Shown piece after piece: positions 1-9,873 of a DNA stretch of 64,000 bases. Source of the DNA: Eustoma russellianum (lineage: Eukaryota; Streptophyta; Magnoliopsida; Gentianales; Gentianaceae). A program made the translations under genes and the position numbers. The first letter of the stretch is position 1. Each line of letters begins with the position of its first letter. Below the pieces are notes generated by a model, which saw only the letters and a program-made list of their open reading frames with translations, was not told the DNA's origin and ran no database searches. The DNA lies in the NCBI GenBank assembly GCA_036186865.1, contig AP025045.1, positions 12,261,360-12,325,359 of the forward strand. The letters are read 5' to 3'.

Positions 1-2083
1 CTTTTAACTTGAATCGTGTGCCATTAAATGTGTTTTTCTGGGCTATGCACTTCATCAAAAAAGATACAGGTGTTGTAACACAGTTAATCGTCGTCTCTAT
101 ATTAAAAATTGTGACTTTCTCGAAACACTTTTCTATTATCCCACCCAACCTCGTGCTCAAAGGGAAAATACTAGTGCTCCCTCGGTTGGCTGATCCTTCA
201 AGATATTACCTCCTCCAAGTCATCCGTCAACTTAAAGACAAATGCTTATGTACCTAACATGGGTCCGCCTTCGGATAATGTCACAAAAGGTAAGTGAACC
301 AGTACGTATTTCAAATATGTCTCCCTTTGTAGCCGATGATGATATTGTTGATGCTAATATGGAACTGCAAGTGCCCACAGAGAATGTATATGTCTTACCT
401 CGCAGAAGTAACAGAGGAGTTCCACCAGTATGATATTCACTAGAATATGTATCTCGATCTAGCATATGTTCAGTAAAAAACCTAGTACGGGGGAGCGTTT
501 TAGAAAAAGGAAAGGCGTTCAGTGTGAGCCTTTACAACCAGGATATTCCGAGGATGGCACAAAAGGCAAGTTAAAAGAAAGAGTGGTGGTTGGCGTTGAA
601 AGCCGAGAAGGATGCCTTGGAAAGGAAAGGCACTTGGGAAAAGTATAGACTTTAAGCAGGAGAGAAACCAGTTGAATGCATATGGGTATTGACAATTAAG
701 CACAATGCTAATGGAACTATACAACGATACAAGACTCGACTTGTAGCAAAACGATACACGCAGACTAGCGGAGTGGACTACTCTGAGACTTCCTCTCCGG
801 TGGCAAAGTTAAATATGATTTGAGTTCTTTTTTCAGTTGCAGCAAACCAAGACTAGCCACTTCATCAGTTTAATGTTAAAAATACGTTCCTACATGGAAA
901 TTTATAAAACGAAGTGTATATGAAGAGACCACAGGGTTTCTCAAATGGATTTCAGAATAATGAAGTATGTCGACTCGAAAAGGCATTGTCTGCCCTTAAA
1001 CAATCACCACGAGCATGGTTTGAGATGTTTACTACGGCTATGAAAGTATATGGATACAAACAGAGTAACTCCAATCATACTATATTCCTAAAAAAAGGAG
1101 AGGTGACCTAGTTACGTGCTTGATAATTTATGTTGATGACATGATCATACATGGGAGTGACACGAACAAGATTGCAAATCTAAAAAGCAATCTATTCATA
1201 GAATTTGAGATGAAGGATCTAGGAAGACTAAAATATTTTTTCGGAATTGAGGTCCTATGGCCCAACAGAGGGAGCTCTATATCTTAGTGGAAGTACATTT
1301 TGGATTTACTTGAAGAAACAAGAATAATCGATTGCACACCAATAGATACACCTATCCAGCTAATCCATGGACTACAAATGGTGGAAGGAGCTGAGTGAGC
1401 GACAAACAAAGGTGCCAACGATTTGTTGGAAGATTATTTTACATGGCACATACCCAACCTGGCATAGCATACGCAGTTGGAGTTGTAAGTTAACTTATGC
1501 ATCAATCATAGACTGATTATATGGAAGCCGTTATGAGGATTGTTTGATGCTTAAAAGGCATGGCAGAAAATGGAATCATATTTTGGAAGAATGGGCATCT
1601 GGATATAGAAGTATACACTGATGCAGATTGAGCAGAAACCCTAATGATTAAAGGTCTACATCATGGTATTTTACACTGGTTGGAAGAAACTCGTAACTTG
1701 GAGAAACATAAAACAGAAGGTGGTAGCACTTTTAAGTACCGAGCAGAATACCGTAGAATTGCCAAAGAAGCGATAGAGATTATGTGGATAAAGAAGTTAC
1801 TAACAATATTCAGGTTTCCTCCGGTCTTCTAAGTCAACTAAAGTGTGACAGTAAAGCAGCAATAAGCATTTCAAAGAATGTACGAAATGACCCGACTAAA
1901 AACGTGGAGGTAGATCAACACTTCATAAAATAGAAGATCGAGAATGGAGCAATCGAACTCCCGCTTGAAAGACCAGAGGATCATCTTGCAGATATTCTTA
2001 CTAAATGCGTTACAAAACGGATTTTCAACAAAGTAGTCAGCAAGTTGAGCTTCGGAAACCCCATTACTCACATTGAGGGAGAG
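1..2083 (+). pseudogene. Decayed Ty1/copia pol (integrase end, RT, RNase H)
   Basis: This is the 3' part of a Ty1/copia polyprotein broken by many stops and frameshifts. In order I can read a linker ending in RRSNRG near 400, RT segments including LKQSPRAW near 1000, the RT catalytic YVDDM at 1130-1144, an RNase H start YTDAD at 1614-1628 followed by TGA where Trp is expected, and ADILTK at 1988-2005 near the pol end. Family knowledge: YVDD and ADILTK are typical of plant copia RT and of the RNase H C-terminus. The 5' part lies outside the window. No single frame is long enough to work, so it is a dead relic. Confidence 0.9.
2073..2083 (+). other. Polypurine tract of first copia relic
   Basis: The sequence ttgagggagag lies directly before TGTTGACATAATC, the usual start of a plant copia LTR, and just after the ADILTK-containing pol end. 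It would prime plus-strand synthesis. Confidence 0.7.
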
Positions 2084-2478
2084 TGTTGACATAATCAACC
2101 ATCAGCGTGATTGACGAGCACAAATCAACGAGAAATATTAGGAGAATTATATGATTATGAATGCACATTATGACTGATTTCTTACCATAGATAGGTGATC
2201 TTTATATTATATTAGCACATGTACACAAACAGAACCGAATGAATAAAAAAGTTTTTCTACCAAACTAGCACTCTATCATAACGAAAAGAAAAGACAAATC
2301 TCCATAAGATGATATAAAGGCCATTAAAGAATATGTGACAACAAGAGCTTTTATTAATTCGTTAACCTAGTATTTACCACTTGATAGAATTGTTTTGTCA
2401 GATCATTTCCTCGGCCTCACCTCCGCTTTGCGAGCCAGAACAAGTTCGGGATTTATGTCCTCTTCGCTTCTACCTCTT
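2084..2478 (+). repeat. 3' LTR remnant of first copia relic (right edge unresolved)
   Basis: It begins TGTTGACATAATC after the polypurine tract. The matching 5' LTR is outside the window, so the right edge cannot be fixed. The LTR proper may end near 2280, and the rest may be unrelated spacer before the next LTR. No gene is seen. Confidence 0.5.
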
Positions 2479-2546
2479 TGTTGGATAAATTGAAATGGAT
2501 GAATGAGAAATTAATTCTTAAAATAGGGATAAAACAATTTGGAAGT

Positions 2547-2675
2547 CGGTTACTTAACCGTAATTCAAATTTGAGAATCGGTTACTTAACCGTAAATCAA
2601 ATTTCGAAAATCAGTTACTTAACCGTAATTTAATTTTGAAATACGGTTACTTAACCGTAATTCAAATTTGAAAAA
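2547..2675 (+). promoter_or_regulatory. Four tandem palindromic U3 repeats (about 32 bp each)
   Basis: Four copies start at 2547, 2579, 2612 and 2644 (spacing 32, 33, 32). Each carries CGGTTACTTAACCG or a one-base variant, an inverted repeat CGGTTA-CT-TAACCG, followed by an AATTCAAATTTG-like half. They sit about 90-220 bp upstream of the TATA box, where an LTR enhancer would be. GTTA/TAAC(C/G) matches the plant MYB core, so MYB binding is inferred. Confidence 0.7.
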
Positions 2676-2764
2676 CGACTGTCTGTTATCTGATCTAACG
2701 GTGGTAATCTGCTCCGACGGCTGTGGTTAAACTGTCAATTAACCAGCCTAATCAAATTTTTCCC

Positions 2765-2773
2765 TATAAATAG
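2765..2773 (+). promoter_or_regulatory. TATA box of second copia LTR
   Basis: TATAAATAG lies downstream of the palindromic repeats and upstream of a CT-rich stretch, a normal LTR core promoter layout. Confidence 0.65.
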
Positions 2774-3619
2774 AGGCTTACCTGACCTCTCTGATAACAC
2801 TCATTTTCAGAATCGATTTTCTCCTCCTCTCCTCCTCTCCTCCTCTACATACACGTGCTCTTCTCTCTTTTTCTTACATTTTGCATCAAGTCCAAGAAGT
2901 TCACGGCATCTTACAGGTTCGTAGAGTTCATACGCTGCAGTGCTGTTCGTTTGAACTGACTTCTGTTGTATCCTGGGAGACGATTGCTCCATTCGGTTGG
3001 GCACAGTATACCGGAACACTACGTCTTAAGGACAAAGTTCTTAACTCACCTCGGATCTTCACTCAGTTGAGCTGTAAAGGTTATTGCCGAGCTCAACTGA
3101 TCGTGGGATATCGCACCACTGTTGTTGTACAGTGTTGTTGTCCTGAGCTCTGCTGTTGGCTGAGAACATTCAATTTTCTGCAGCATTGCTATGCTGAGCT
3201 CTGCTCAGCTGAAGCGGCTGAAAGCTCAACTGTCGTAGTTGTGCTGAAGTGCCGAGGTCGGCAGATCCGTGATCAGCGCAGAATGCAAATACAATTGCGC
3301 TAACTGGACTGATCTGATCTGTCTGATCAGACTGATTTAGTTTAGCTCAGTTGGAAGGCTGATAGCACAGAAGTACAGCTCTGAAGGGATGTTCAGTTCA
3401 GGTCGACAGGTCGACCGACTGTTCAGGATGCAAACTCAATCGCACTATCTGAACTGCCATGACTCTGCAGGTCTGTCCAGCCTACCCTAAGCTCGACAGG
3501 TCGGCCATTCCTGTACAGAAGTTAATTTTGTTTGATTTGAATTATTCCCAACAATTCTTAAGACGTATTTGTTTTGATTCTTTACTGATACCTGTTTGTT
3601 TCGATCTTACAGAAACCTG

Positions 3620-4308
3620 ATGGAGGACACAAGCCCTACTTCGGTTCAAGGCGCGGATGTACACAGTTCTGCCCTAACGACACCAACTGCCGGGGTGCCG
3701 AGACATGGTCTTCTTGCACAGGATCCTATGGTGGCCCAAGTGGAGAAACCGGAGAAGTTCAGTGGGAGCTTCTTCAGACACCGGCAGCGACAGATGCTGT
3801 TCTTCTTGACTGCTAGAATATGCAGAACAAACTTTCTGTTGAAGCATGGAACTTCAAAAATTATGTTTGTTTGAGCCATATTCTGAGTTGTTTGGACAAC
3901 TCCTTGTATGGTTTGTACTGCACGTACAAAACTGCAATGTCTTTGTGGCAGGCTTTGGAAAAGAAATACCGAACGAAAGATGCCGACACTGAGAAATGTA
4001 TTGTCGGCAAATTCCTGGATTTCAAAATGTCCAATTCTCACACTGTTGTTTCTCAAGTTGAGGAATTTCAGACGCTGGTTGCCGAAATAGAAGAGGAGCG
4101 CATGCTGCTCAGTGAATCTTGCGTCGTGGCTGCAGTGATTGAGAAGCTACCTCTTTCGTGGAGGGAATTCAGAAGCTATCTCAAGCACAAGAGAAATGAA
4201 ATGACATTGGAAAATGTGATTGTCCGACTCTGCATAAAGGAAGACAATTGTAGATCTAAACGAAATCCACAGCCAAGTGCTGGTCAGACCAAGGCCTATG
4301 TTGCATAG
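3620..4308 (+). pseudogene. Ty1/copia gag (UBN2-type), frameshifted
   Basis: The ATG at 3620 (MEDTSPTS) lies just after a splice-acceptor-like ttcgatcttacag. The first frame includes EKFSG and a degraded match to the family's conserved Trp/Gln-rich motif, and it ends near 3874. From about 3820 the next frame carries the bulk of the Gag (SLWQALEKKY, VGKFLDFKMS, LPLSWREF, LKHKRNEMTLE) and ends in TAG at 4306-4308. Family knowledge: these are landmarks of the copia Gag domain, which makes the particle shell. The zinc knuckle and all of pol are missing. One frameshift in the 3820-3870 overlap separates the halves. It belongs to the LTR at 2479. Confidence 0.85.
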
Positions 4309-4440
4309 GCCAAGAAAAAGAAGGGCCAACTCGGGGTGGAAGTTTCGAATGATAAATCATTTGAATGGTTGCGAATTTGATATATGGAGATCTGTTGTCA
4401 AATGAATTGAAGTTCCTATAATTACCAACTAAAAAGAAGA

Positions 4441-4895
4441 ATCAATGTTCAAAGATAAGGATGACTACACCGACGAAGAGAAGATAAACTTCACCATAAA
4501 TGGTAAAGCATTCGATATCCTTTCAATTACTCTAACCACCGCCGAGCTCATAAGACTTCAAGGTCTTGATTGCCCATGAAGCATGGTAAAGGCTTGAGAT
4601 AATATATGAAGGGACAGAGCAAGTAAGAATGACCAAAAGACTTATGCTTATGAAGGAGTATGAAATGTTCGGGATGAAGAGTGGTGAAAAGATTGAGGAG
4701 ACAATCGACCAATCCACTCGAATAGTGAATCCAATTTCCATAGTGGACAAGAAAATCTCAAATGAAGACCTTGTCTCAAAATTTCTTAACTCTTTGCCAA
4801 GAGAATAGACACCAAAAGTCACCGCCATCACCGAATCAAAGAAACTCGAGACTCTTACCCTTGATGATGTTGAGAAAAAGAGTGAGTGATTCATA
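4441..4895 (+). pseudogene. Second copia gag relic (UBN2 domain)
   Basis: Reading across stops gives FTINGKAFDIL, EGTEQVRMTKRLMLMKEYEMF, VNPISIVDKKISNEDLVSKFLNSLP and TLTLDDVEKK. These match the order of motifs in copia UBN2 Gag proteins. There are in-frame stops, for example at the position of the usual Trp after LP. It seems to be a different family from the gag ending at 4308 and is more like the gag relic at 20015-21040. Confidence 0.75.
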
Positions 4896-5172
4896 AAAAT
4901 GCATGATTTAAACAACGTGTGATAAAGAAATGCATGATACATTTTATGACTTGACACGTTTATGTGACAAACTTACCTTATATACTTTATATATAATGTT
5001 GCCATACAGCCATGAAGCTTTAAAGCTTACATCAAATGGCAAACATTTGTTGTGTTTGAACTATTTTTAGATGCCACCATTAATAGACTAAACTAGTTCA
5101 TTAAGTGAAGTACTTAGTTAAATGAACTAAGTAGTTCATTAAATGGAGATATATTTGGAAAAGACATGAAGG
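4896..5172. other. AT-rich spacer, no gene seen
   Basis: No coding signal. It has short repeats of TAGTTCATTAA and a small hairpin-forming TTAGTT..AACTAA. This was continuous with 11178 onward before element A inserted. Confidence 0.5.
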
Positions 5173-5177
5173 CAACA
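5173..5177. repeat. Target site duplication of element A (left)
   Basis: caaca directly before the LTR start matches caaca at 11173-11177 directly after the other end. Confidence 0.9.
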
Positions 5178-5499
5178 TGATGAGCCCACGATGGGGTCAA
5201 CGCAACATATTTTCATGTATCATTTATTGTCACATGTTAGTTCTGTAAGACATGGCATATCACTGTTAACTCCACACACACTAGTGCTACTTCTTATGTC
5301 TTATAGTCTTAACTAACCCTTAGGACATGTCATATATGTTGTGCATATTGTGTTTGTTGCTTGGTGTCTTTGAAGATAGGTCAAAGAGAGCTTTACATTG
5401 AAGAAGCATGAACACCGATCGATCCATGTCCCATATGATCGGATGATATCATTGTTCAAACAAAGCTTGAAGATGCAAATTAGAATCTGAATTTTTGTT

Positions 5500-5550
5500 C
5501 AAGCAAGGAGGTGATAAGCAAGTAGCTTACAAGCAAGGAGGTGACAAGCA
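5500..5550 (+). repeat. Pair of 21-bp direct repeats in LTR
   Basis: CAAGCAAGGAGGTGATAAGCA at 5500-5520 recurs with one change (T to C) at 5530-5550, a period of 30 bp. The pair is kept in the LTRs of B, E, F and G. Confidence 0.8.
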
Positions 5551-5615
5551 CCCATGTCAAAATCTGATTTCTTCTTCACGTTAAAATGGTTGAAACAAGC
5601 TGCTCATTTCATGAA

Positions 5616-5940
5616 CCAATAGAAAGAAGTCTTGCAAATGTACAAACCAATCAAAAACAAGTGAAGAAAAGCAAGCAAGCTGCACAACAAATGATCCAAT
5701 CAAACTCATTCAAGAAGGAAGGCTGGTTTATGGTTAAATGTGTTGAATATTCAAAGCCTAAACTACAACCAATCAAAATGGAGTTCAAACCAAGCTGCTC
5801 AATACAATATCCAATCAAATTTTGGCTGAAATCAACCATAGAAGAAACGTGAATCAAGCTTAAACCTTTGAAAATTCAAAGCCAACTTGCAACCAATCAA
5901 AAGGCCATTTCAAAGCATGCTGCTCCATGTCTTAACCAAT
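5616..5940 (+). promoter_or_regulatory. Array of seven CCAAT boxes in U3
   Basis: CCAAT occurs at 5616, 5647, 5696, 5769, 5811, 5893 and 5936, mostly as AACCAATCAAA. It is interspersed with AAGC(A/T)AGCTGC-like motifs near 5598, 5676, 5791 and 5922. The array lies about 150-480 bp upstream of the TATA box. CCAAT is the known NF-Y site; use here is inferred. Confidence 0.6.
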
Positions 5941-6092
5941 CAAATTGATCAAGAAAAAGGCTGGAAACAAGGCATGAGAAGCACGGCAAAAGCAACCAGA
6001 ATTTTGGAGCCAAAGTTGTTCAAAGCAAGCACCTTATTTTTAGTCTTGTACTTTGTACATTAAAACTTGTACTCTTTATCATTTTCATTTGT

Positions 6093-6101
6093 TATAAATA
6101 G
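6093..6101 (+). promoter_or_regulatory. TATA box, element A 5' LTR
   Basis: TATAAATAG follows the CCAAT array and precedes an A/C-rich likely start region. The same box occurs in the other copies of the family. Confidence 0.65.
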
Positions 6102-6478
6102 CATAGGAAGCTGAATGTACAAACAACAATATACAACTACATTCAATCACATTTCAATCAAATTTCCTTTAAGGAGTTCTCAACTTATGCTAGTTGAAGT
6201 TTAAGACCACTTAACGGTTTTCTTTCAAGTTCCTAGCCTAGAACTTGTTAGTATTTGCTTCATCTTTTGGTTTACAGCATCTTAGGGTCTCATTGAGGTT
6301 TTAGATGTGTTGGAGTGCCAAAGAGGAAGAGGTGTTGGCATAAATTGAGCCAAGAACAACGGTTACAGTTCAAGGGGTGTCTTTGAGATGTTCTTTGCCA
6401 TAGCTATTGTTCAAATCAGTTTGGAATAGGAGACAAAGTCCTTGGCAACATTTTCTAGCCTTCGTTTGGCTCATCAAT

Positions 6479-6490
6479 TGGTATCAGAGC
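6479..6490 (+). other. Primer binding site (initiator Met tRNA), element A
   Basis: TGGTATCAGAGC begins 2 bp after the LTR end. It is the standard plant LTR-element site complementary to the 3' end of initiator methionine tRNA. Confidence 0.95.
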
Positions 6491-8425
6491 TTTGGTTTGT
6501 CTTCTATTCATGTTTACATTGTTTAAACTAGTATACGCATGATGCTGCCCAAAACCGTTTGTTAAACTGATTTGTTGTTCATTTAGAATCTGTTTGTTTA
6601 GGTAGTTAGTTTATGTTTTGAAGTGTTTATTAGATAGTTTACAATAGTTTGGTAACTTAGTTTTTAGTAGCAAAAACCGAAACACCAGAAAAAGAACTTA
6701 GACTAGGCTTAAGTGTGTTAGAATCCCTTTGTGTAGTTTTGATTAAAAAAACCTTGTGTAACATGATTGTTCTTGTTCAATCTAGCTTAGATAATGTTCA
6801 TTAGACCCTAATCTAGAAGTTTAAATGATAGTTTAGTGATTCCTTAAAACAGAAAACTTGAACACAAAAATAGATTAGTTGATAGTTTAGTTTGTAATCA
6901 AGTTGTTAAAATTCTGTTTTAGTAGTTGTGTGCAATCTGTTTTAGACGTTTTATTTGCTGCCTTATTTAGCTTAGTTAGAGTAGTTTGCAACATAGTTTA
7001 AGTGTTTTAGTTGGTTGTTTAGTTTAGCACAAGAAATCCGAAAACTAAGAACAAAACAAGTGGTTTTAGTTAACTAAGTATGCTGCCTAGTTTCTAGTGT
7101 TACACGTTTGATAAGTAGGATATAAACACTTGCATCTAGTATCATCTAGCTTAGAAACTGATTGCATCATACAAACAAAAACCAAACAAAAACAAAGTAG
7201 ATTAGATAACTTTAAAACAAAACAAAACAAGTTAGCTAGTTTGCATCAAAACTGATTTCCATTAGTTGTTAGTAATCAGCCTTTATAAATTGCATTTAGA
7301 AACAACTAAGTTGCATTTAGCTATCTTAAGATTAGTTAGATCATTTGCATCAAAAACAGAAAAAAAAAACCGAAACAATCTTTGAATGCTATTTGTTTAA
7401 ACTTGTTGAATTTGATTTCACCACCCCCGTTACACCTTAAGTCATTGTTCGGTACAAACTTGATTGAATCTTTTAATTGAAACGTTATTGACTTGAGATT
7501 TGTTAAAAGTGAAGTAAATTTGTAAGAAACAAGATTTGATTTCAAATTTTAACGTTGGCTTTACGTTTATCTTTACTTGGGATTGATTCAATTGTTTAAA
7601 GACTTCATTGGACTTAAGTTCTTATTTAGGATAACTTTGTCTATATTTATCCCTACACTGTTAAATTGCCGACCATGTTATCATCTTGTTGTCTTTACAC
7701 TTCTTCAACTTGCATTGAACTTTCATCTATATTTGGTTGTTAAATTTGTGAAACAGTTTTCATATCATTAGTGTTCTTCCGTGTTGTTCAAAGAACGTTT
7801 CACAAAAGCCACACCAAAACTTGTGCAAGTAAAACCAAAGAAAAAGAAGCCGTGAGCAATGTCTCATAAAGGCAAGTGAGCAGTAGACTCACAAAACAGA
7901 CAAAGCCAATCCAAAGGAAAATAATTAGGCTTGTTTGTGAAAGAAACTGAGAGAAAAGTCATTTTTAACGTCAAAAAAAGCAAGAGACAAGACGTATGAG
8001 TGATTTGCACGAGAAGTGAGATATAGCCATCCAAAGTTCACAAAAGGTGAATTGTGCAAAACCAAAAGCAAATACCTACACCAAAAGTGTTGACTGTTGT
8101 AAAAGGTTCCTCGAACAAACCCTTGTTGAACACTTGTGTGTATGTACTGTCTTTCACTTTATTTACAATTGAATGTGCATTAAAGTTTAAAGTAAGTTAA
8201 AGGATTGTTCTGTACAAACCCTTAGCTTTCTTTGATTCAGCCAAAAACATCACTTGACTTCTATTTTTCTTTGAATCTTAGATAGTCCAAGATTGTTGTT
8301 TATTCAATTGTCAATTTGAAGTAGAAATTTACGTTTTGTTAAAGTTATAGTTTGATCTTACTTGCTTGTATTCTGACTTATTTATCTCATTGTTTTACCA
8401 TCTTGGTTGATTGTTTTGATTAAAC
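6491..8425 (+). other. Element A leader (untranslated)
   Basis: About 1.9 kb of AT-rich sequence with no convincing frame. It is rich in TTTAG/AACAAAAC-type repeats. It holds the conserved leader block at 8201-8290. Confidence 0.7.
8201..8290 (+). promoter_or_regulatory. Conserved leader block with 13-nt inverted repeat (A)
   Basis: GATTG, then CAAACCCTTAGC, TTTCTTTGATTCAGCC, CATCAC and TTTCTTTGAATCTTAG occur in order. TTGTTCTGTACAA at 8205-8217 pairs TTGT with ACAA. The same order of motifs occurs in elements B, C, D, E, G and H and more weakly in F. The pyrimidine-AG end resembles a 3' splice site. A role in packaging, dimerisation or splicing is inferred. Confidence 0.6.
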
Positions 8426-9721
8426 ATGATTCTAAAAACCATTTGGGGAGTTGAATGTCATAGGAGAGACTATGATGAACTGGAAAAACGTATGAACTCC
8501 TTTGGTCGTACGAATGGTTTATGGGTTGGATATTGGGAATGTAAAACTCCTAGATATCAAACTCTTTCTTAGTGCAATAAAGATGTTAGTGCATATTACA
8601 ATGAAATGCTTGATGATTTGTACTATGCTTATGTTGAAGAACATGAGGAATTAAGCATGATTAGGTTCTTTGCTGGATTAGATAAAGAGATCGCTGATTG
8701 CATGTTGTCTGAAAAATTCTCATCACTTTATGACATGTATAAAAAGGCAAAGATTGTTCAATCAAACCTAATCCCATGGCAAGTTAATCAAAACTATGGG
8801 TATGAACTGAACTCTTGTGATTCTGAAAATGACAAACCAAATCCAGTTAAGTTAAGCAATTTGAGTCAGACTATGGGTAATATTGAAAATGCATTGCTTC
8901 AACTTAGAGACATGGTGCAAGAATTGATAGAATCTGAAAAGAACAATGACTTGCAATCTGACATTTCTGTGAATGATGGTTTGTATGAAATTAGCCCCAA
9001 CATGCCTGAAACTGGAACTCATTTATCTGAATTGCATGTTCAACCTTGTGTACTGTCTGAAGAAGACCCTTCACTTGAATCTGTTGGTGATTTCCAAAGT
9101 GTTAGTCGTTTGCTTATAGATGATGTTAATTGTGATAACACTTTGTTTGAAAATGATTTACATTGTGACATGCATATAAATGAAATCCCTGTGCATGATC
9201 TGCATTCTGCTGAGATGCTTGTTTCTGGGTTACAATCTGAATTACATCATGTACATTTCATTGATGACATTGATGTAAGTAATTCTGTTGAGAATGACAT
9301 TGATAAACTAGATTCTTATGATTTGATGTTAGCTGAACTAGATTGTCTACTTGATATAGAGCTTGATCATGATGTCATTATTGAAATAGATTCAGCTACA
9401 AATGAACATAAATCCTTGGATGAACTAGTTAATGAATTGAATGACATATTTAGTATAGATGAAGGTTCTATTTCTGAAATATCTATTTCATCTCATCTTG
9501 TTGAATGTCTGCCTGTTGTCATCTCAATTGATACATCTTGTCTAAATATTGCACATGTCTGTAAGATTTGTACATTTAGTGTTAACATGTTGCAATATGC
9601 TATTTTGATGTTGTTTTATCTGTTAGGATGTATCTGTTCTAAAATTTTTGTTATCATATTGTTAATACATCCTAAACATTTTAGAAAGCGTGTACACACC
9701 TTATTCTTTCTTCAAAGATAA
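8426..9721 (+). pseudogene. Acidic Gag-like protein of non-autonomous family (A copy, one nonsense codon)
   Basis: The frame starts MILKTIWGVECHRRDYDELE at 8426 and would give about 431 residues, but CAG has become TAG at 8570-8572, so only 8606-9721 stays open from the next Met. Residues about 15-115 resemble the capsid part of the Gag in C and D: DYDELEKRM corresponds to TWDDMKYEM, FFAGLDKEIADC to RFLGGLNKEIGF, and YDMYKKAKIVQ to NSMVHKAEKIE. There is no zinc knuckle, protease or RT. About residues 120-375 are very acidic with repeated Asp/Glu/Ser/His. The last 55 residues hold hydrophobic runs and end in IHPKHFRKR. Its function is unknown. Confidence 0.85.
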
Positions 9722-9838
9722 GGATGCACCAAGGTATTTCACCTTCACCATTTGTATTATCATGTTCCTATTTGGTTATGGTGTAGTTGAGCATACGTGT
9801 ACATCCTAAACACCTATCCCTTATTCTATCCATGTTGA

Positions 9839-9873
9839 GATTCGAGGACGAATCATTTTCAAGAGGGAGGGAA
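9839..9873 (+). promoter_or_regulatory. Pre-PPT inverted repeat and polypurine tract, element A
   Basis: GATTCGAGGACGAATC (9839-9854) is a perfect 6-bp-arm inverted repeat with loop AGGA. It is followed by AAGAGGGAGGGAA (9861-9873) directly before the 3' LTR. The frame has already stopped at 9721, so here the repeat is non-coding. Confidence 0.85.

Larger units (their letters stand above)
2479..3553 (+). repeat. 5' LTR of second Ty1/copia element
   Basis: It starts TGTTGG and ends CCAACA, a perfect 6-bp terminal inverted repeat, giving about 1075 bp. Inside are four palindromic U3 repeats, a TATA box at 2765-2773 and a pyrimidine-rich leader near 2820-2880. A broken copia gag follows 67 bp after the end. 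The partner LTR is not in the window, so the ends rest on the inverted repeat. No clear tRNA primer site follows the end. Confidence 0.6.
5178..6476 (+). repeat. Element A 5' LTR
   Basis: It starts TGATGAGCC and ends GGCTCATCA, a 9-bp terminal inverted repeat. It contains a pair of 21-bp direct repeats, a CCAAT array and a TATA box. No coding tail is seen, unlike the LTRs of B, C and D. Confidence 0.93.

Noticed and set aside
2881..3303. 140-codon open frame in the second copia element
   Set aside because: It lies within the LTR, downstream of the TATA box, has no recognisable motif and an odd Cys/Val-rich composition. Best seen as chance.
3554..3620. Primer binding site after the copia LTR ending at 3553
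   Set aside because: No TGGTATCAGAGC-like or other convincing tRNA complement directly follows. The site may be mutated or use another tRNA.
5500..5550. CRISPR-like repeat-spacer pattern
   Set aside because: Only two direct repeats with a 9-bp gap in a plant LTR. No array.
5586..5852. 88-codon frame present identically in both LTRs of element A (also 10282-10548)
   Set aside because: It overlaps the CCAAT array in U3 and is not kept open in the other family LTRs. Duplication by LTR copying explains the repeat.
6479..6490. Initiator-Met tRNA gene
   Set aside because: Only the 12-nt complement of the tRNA 3' end is present, in the primer-site position. No cloverleaf or promoter boxes.
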